Both the position numbers and the translations under genes were made by a program. DNA of 64,000 nucleotides from Bradyrhizobium agreste (GTDB lineage: Bacteria; Pseudomonadota; Alphaproteobacteria; Rhizobiales; Xanthobacteraceae): assembly GCF_016031625.1 (NCBI RefSeq), contig NZ_JACCHP010000001.1, positions 558,001 to 622,000 of the forward strand, read 5' to 3'. This document shows, one piece after another, positions 63,334 through 64,000 of the stretch (position 1 is the first letter of the stretch; each line of letters opens with the position of its first letter). Under the pieces are notes generated by a model. That model was given only the letters and a program-made list of their open reading frames with translations. It was not told the DNA's origin and did no database searches.

Positions 63334-64000
63334 TCAGCAACGTCCACGCTGGAGGCAGTGCTCGCGGCCCGGCTGGTCGGTGCGGAAGGACTCGATAAAG
63401 CCGCCCTGGCGCTGGGTGACGAAGACGGTCTTGCCGTCGCTGCCGCCGAAGGCAAGGTTGGTCGGCTCCTTGGCCCTCAGCGGGATCTCGCGCTCCACCG
63501 CGCCGGTCGGCTTCATCAGCGCAATCGTGCCCTTGAGAATGCGCGCGACGTAAAGGCGGCCGGCAATGTCGGTGCGTAAGCCGTCGATGGTGTCGGGCTG
63601 AAACGCCTTGACGAGTTTTGCCGCCGTCAGCTCGTTGCCGCTGATCGCATAGGACCAGATCTGGCCGCTGCTGGATTCCCCGACATAGAGCGTCTTGCCG
63701 TCAGGGCTGAGATCGATGCCGTTGGTGGTGCCCATCGCGCGTGGCGCCGACATCACCCGTCCCTGCACCGTACCGTCGGCTCCCCTGGCGATACGCCAGA
63801 TGTAGCCTTCGCGCCCCTTCCAGTTCGGATCGCTCGCATAGATCGTGCCGTCGGGCGCGATCGTGATGTCGTTCGGCTGGCTCATCTCGTCGGAGTGAAA
63901 CCACACCGCGGGCTCGGTCGCACCCTTGGGGATCGCGAAGATGTTGTGCTTCTTGTAGTCGGCGATGAACATGGTGCCGCTGCGATCGAAACGGATCGCG
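63334..64000 (-). CDS. SMP-30/gluconolactonase-type beta-propeller (5' truncated)
   Basis: The frame runs through the right edge of the window; 221 residues are visible. The propeller motifs are IRFDRSGTMFIADYKKHNI, PNDITIAPDGTIYASDP, GTTNGIDLSPDGKTLYVGESSS and PTNLAFGGSDGKTVFVTQRQG. The pattern fits SMP-30/lactonohydrolase proteins, which bind one metal ion. The start codon is beyond 64000. It is transcribed toward the HDAC-family gene with about 130 bases between them. Confidence 0.85.
   Translation of the reverse strand, partial: AIRFDRSGTMFIADYKKHNIFAIPKGATEPAVWFHSDEMSQPNDITIAPDGTIYASDPNWKGREGYIWRIARGADGTVQGRVMSAPRAMGTTNGIDLSPDGKTLYVGESSSGQIWSYAISGNELTAAKLVKAFQPDTIDGLRTDIAGRLYVARILKGTIALMKPTGAVEREIPLRAKEPTNLAFGGSDGKTVFVTQRQGGFIESFRTDQPGREHCLQRGRC

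Overview
The window looks like the chromosome of a soil alphaproteobacterium close to Bradyrhizobium or Rhodopseudomonas. The evidence is the high GC content, several class III adenylate cyclases, a Ku protein, a modABC/molybdenum-storage operon, a bufferin-type operon, and short dispersed palindromes of a kind known from Bradyrhizobium. The assignment rests on gene content and style, not on a database match.

Region 1 (1 to about 13,210) reads as a genomic island. It ends in a tRNA-Met(CAT) 3' half (13159-13209) that looks like an attachment site, and a tRNA-Glu(CTC) 3' half lies just before it on the other strand. The island holds: an acetyltransferase-like/XRE/ImmA-IrrE operon; a PIN-like nuclease with an unknown partner; a zinc-ribbon protein with a HEPN-like RxxxxH motif; and, divergent from it, a (pseudo)kinase-SF1 helicase overlapping a two-HKD phospholipase-D-type nuclease. 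The last pair matches the layout of type I Mokosh anti-phage systems as I recall them. A secreted amidohydrolase closes the region.

Region 2 (13.2-29.8 kb) has a serine hydrolase, a divergent HxlR regulator/membrane protein pair, and a long minus-strand operon modA-modB-modC-WD40-mosB-mosA. That operon couples molybdate import to storage through an exported protein with 14 WD40 repeats. Further on are a polytopic membrane protein with a DUF3833 protein, Ku, a duplicated 88/89-residue Cys-containing protein (two copies 9.7 kb apart), a fragment of the neighbouring EAL gene, and an excisionase/antitoxin-like protein without a toxin.

Region 3 (29.8-42.1 kb) is a signalling block: a PAS-GGDEF-EAL protein, three class III cyclases (one apparently frameshifted), GYD and HutD proteins. 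It is followed by a bufferin-like operon (DUF2282 precursor, MNIO/DUF692, DUF2063, DoxX) with a GTAAC-N16-CGAA promoter-like site upstream.

Region 4 (42-54 kb) has a methyltransferase, an L,D-transpeptidase, a polysaccharide-type group (Wzx-like flippase, Tat-exported GH10 glycosidase, DUF6492 protein), a nucleotidyltransferase gene broken by an apparent one-base deletion next to a small partner gene, a PCMT-like methyltransferase and a SAM-cyclase-AAA-TPR regulator.

Region 5 (54-64 kb) has a 2147-residue non-ribosomal peptide synthetase (A-T-C-A-T-C, no thioesterase), a 60-residue lysine-tailed protein and an Sfp-type phosphopantetheinyl transferase. After a dispersed repeat come an acetylpolyamine amidohydrolase/HDAC-family gene and a truncated SMP-30-type gene running off the right edge.
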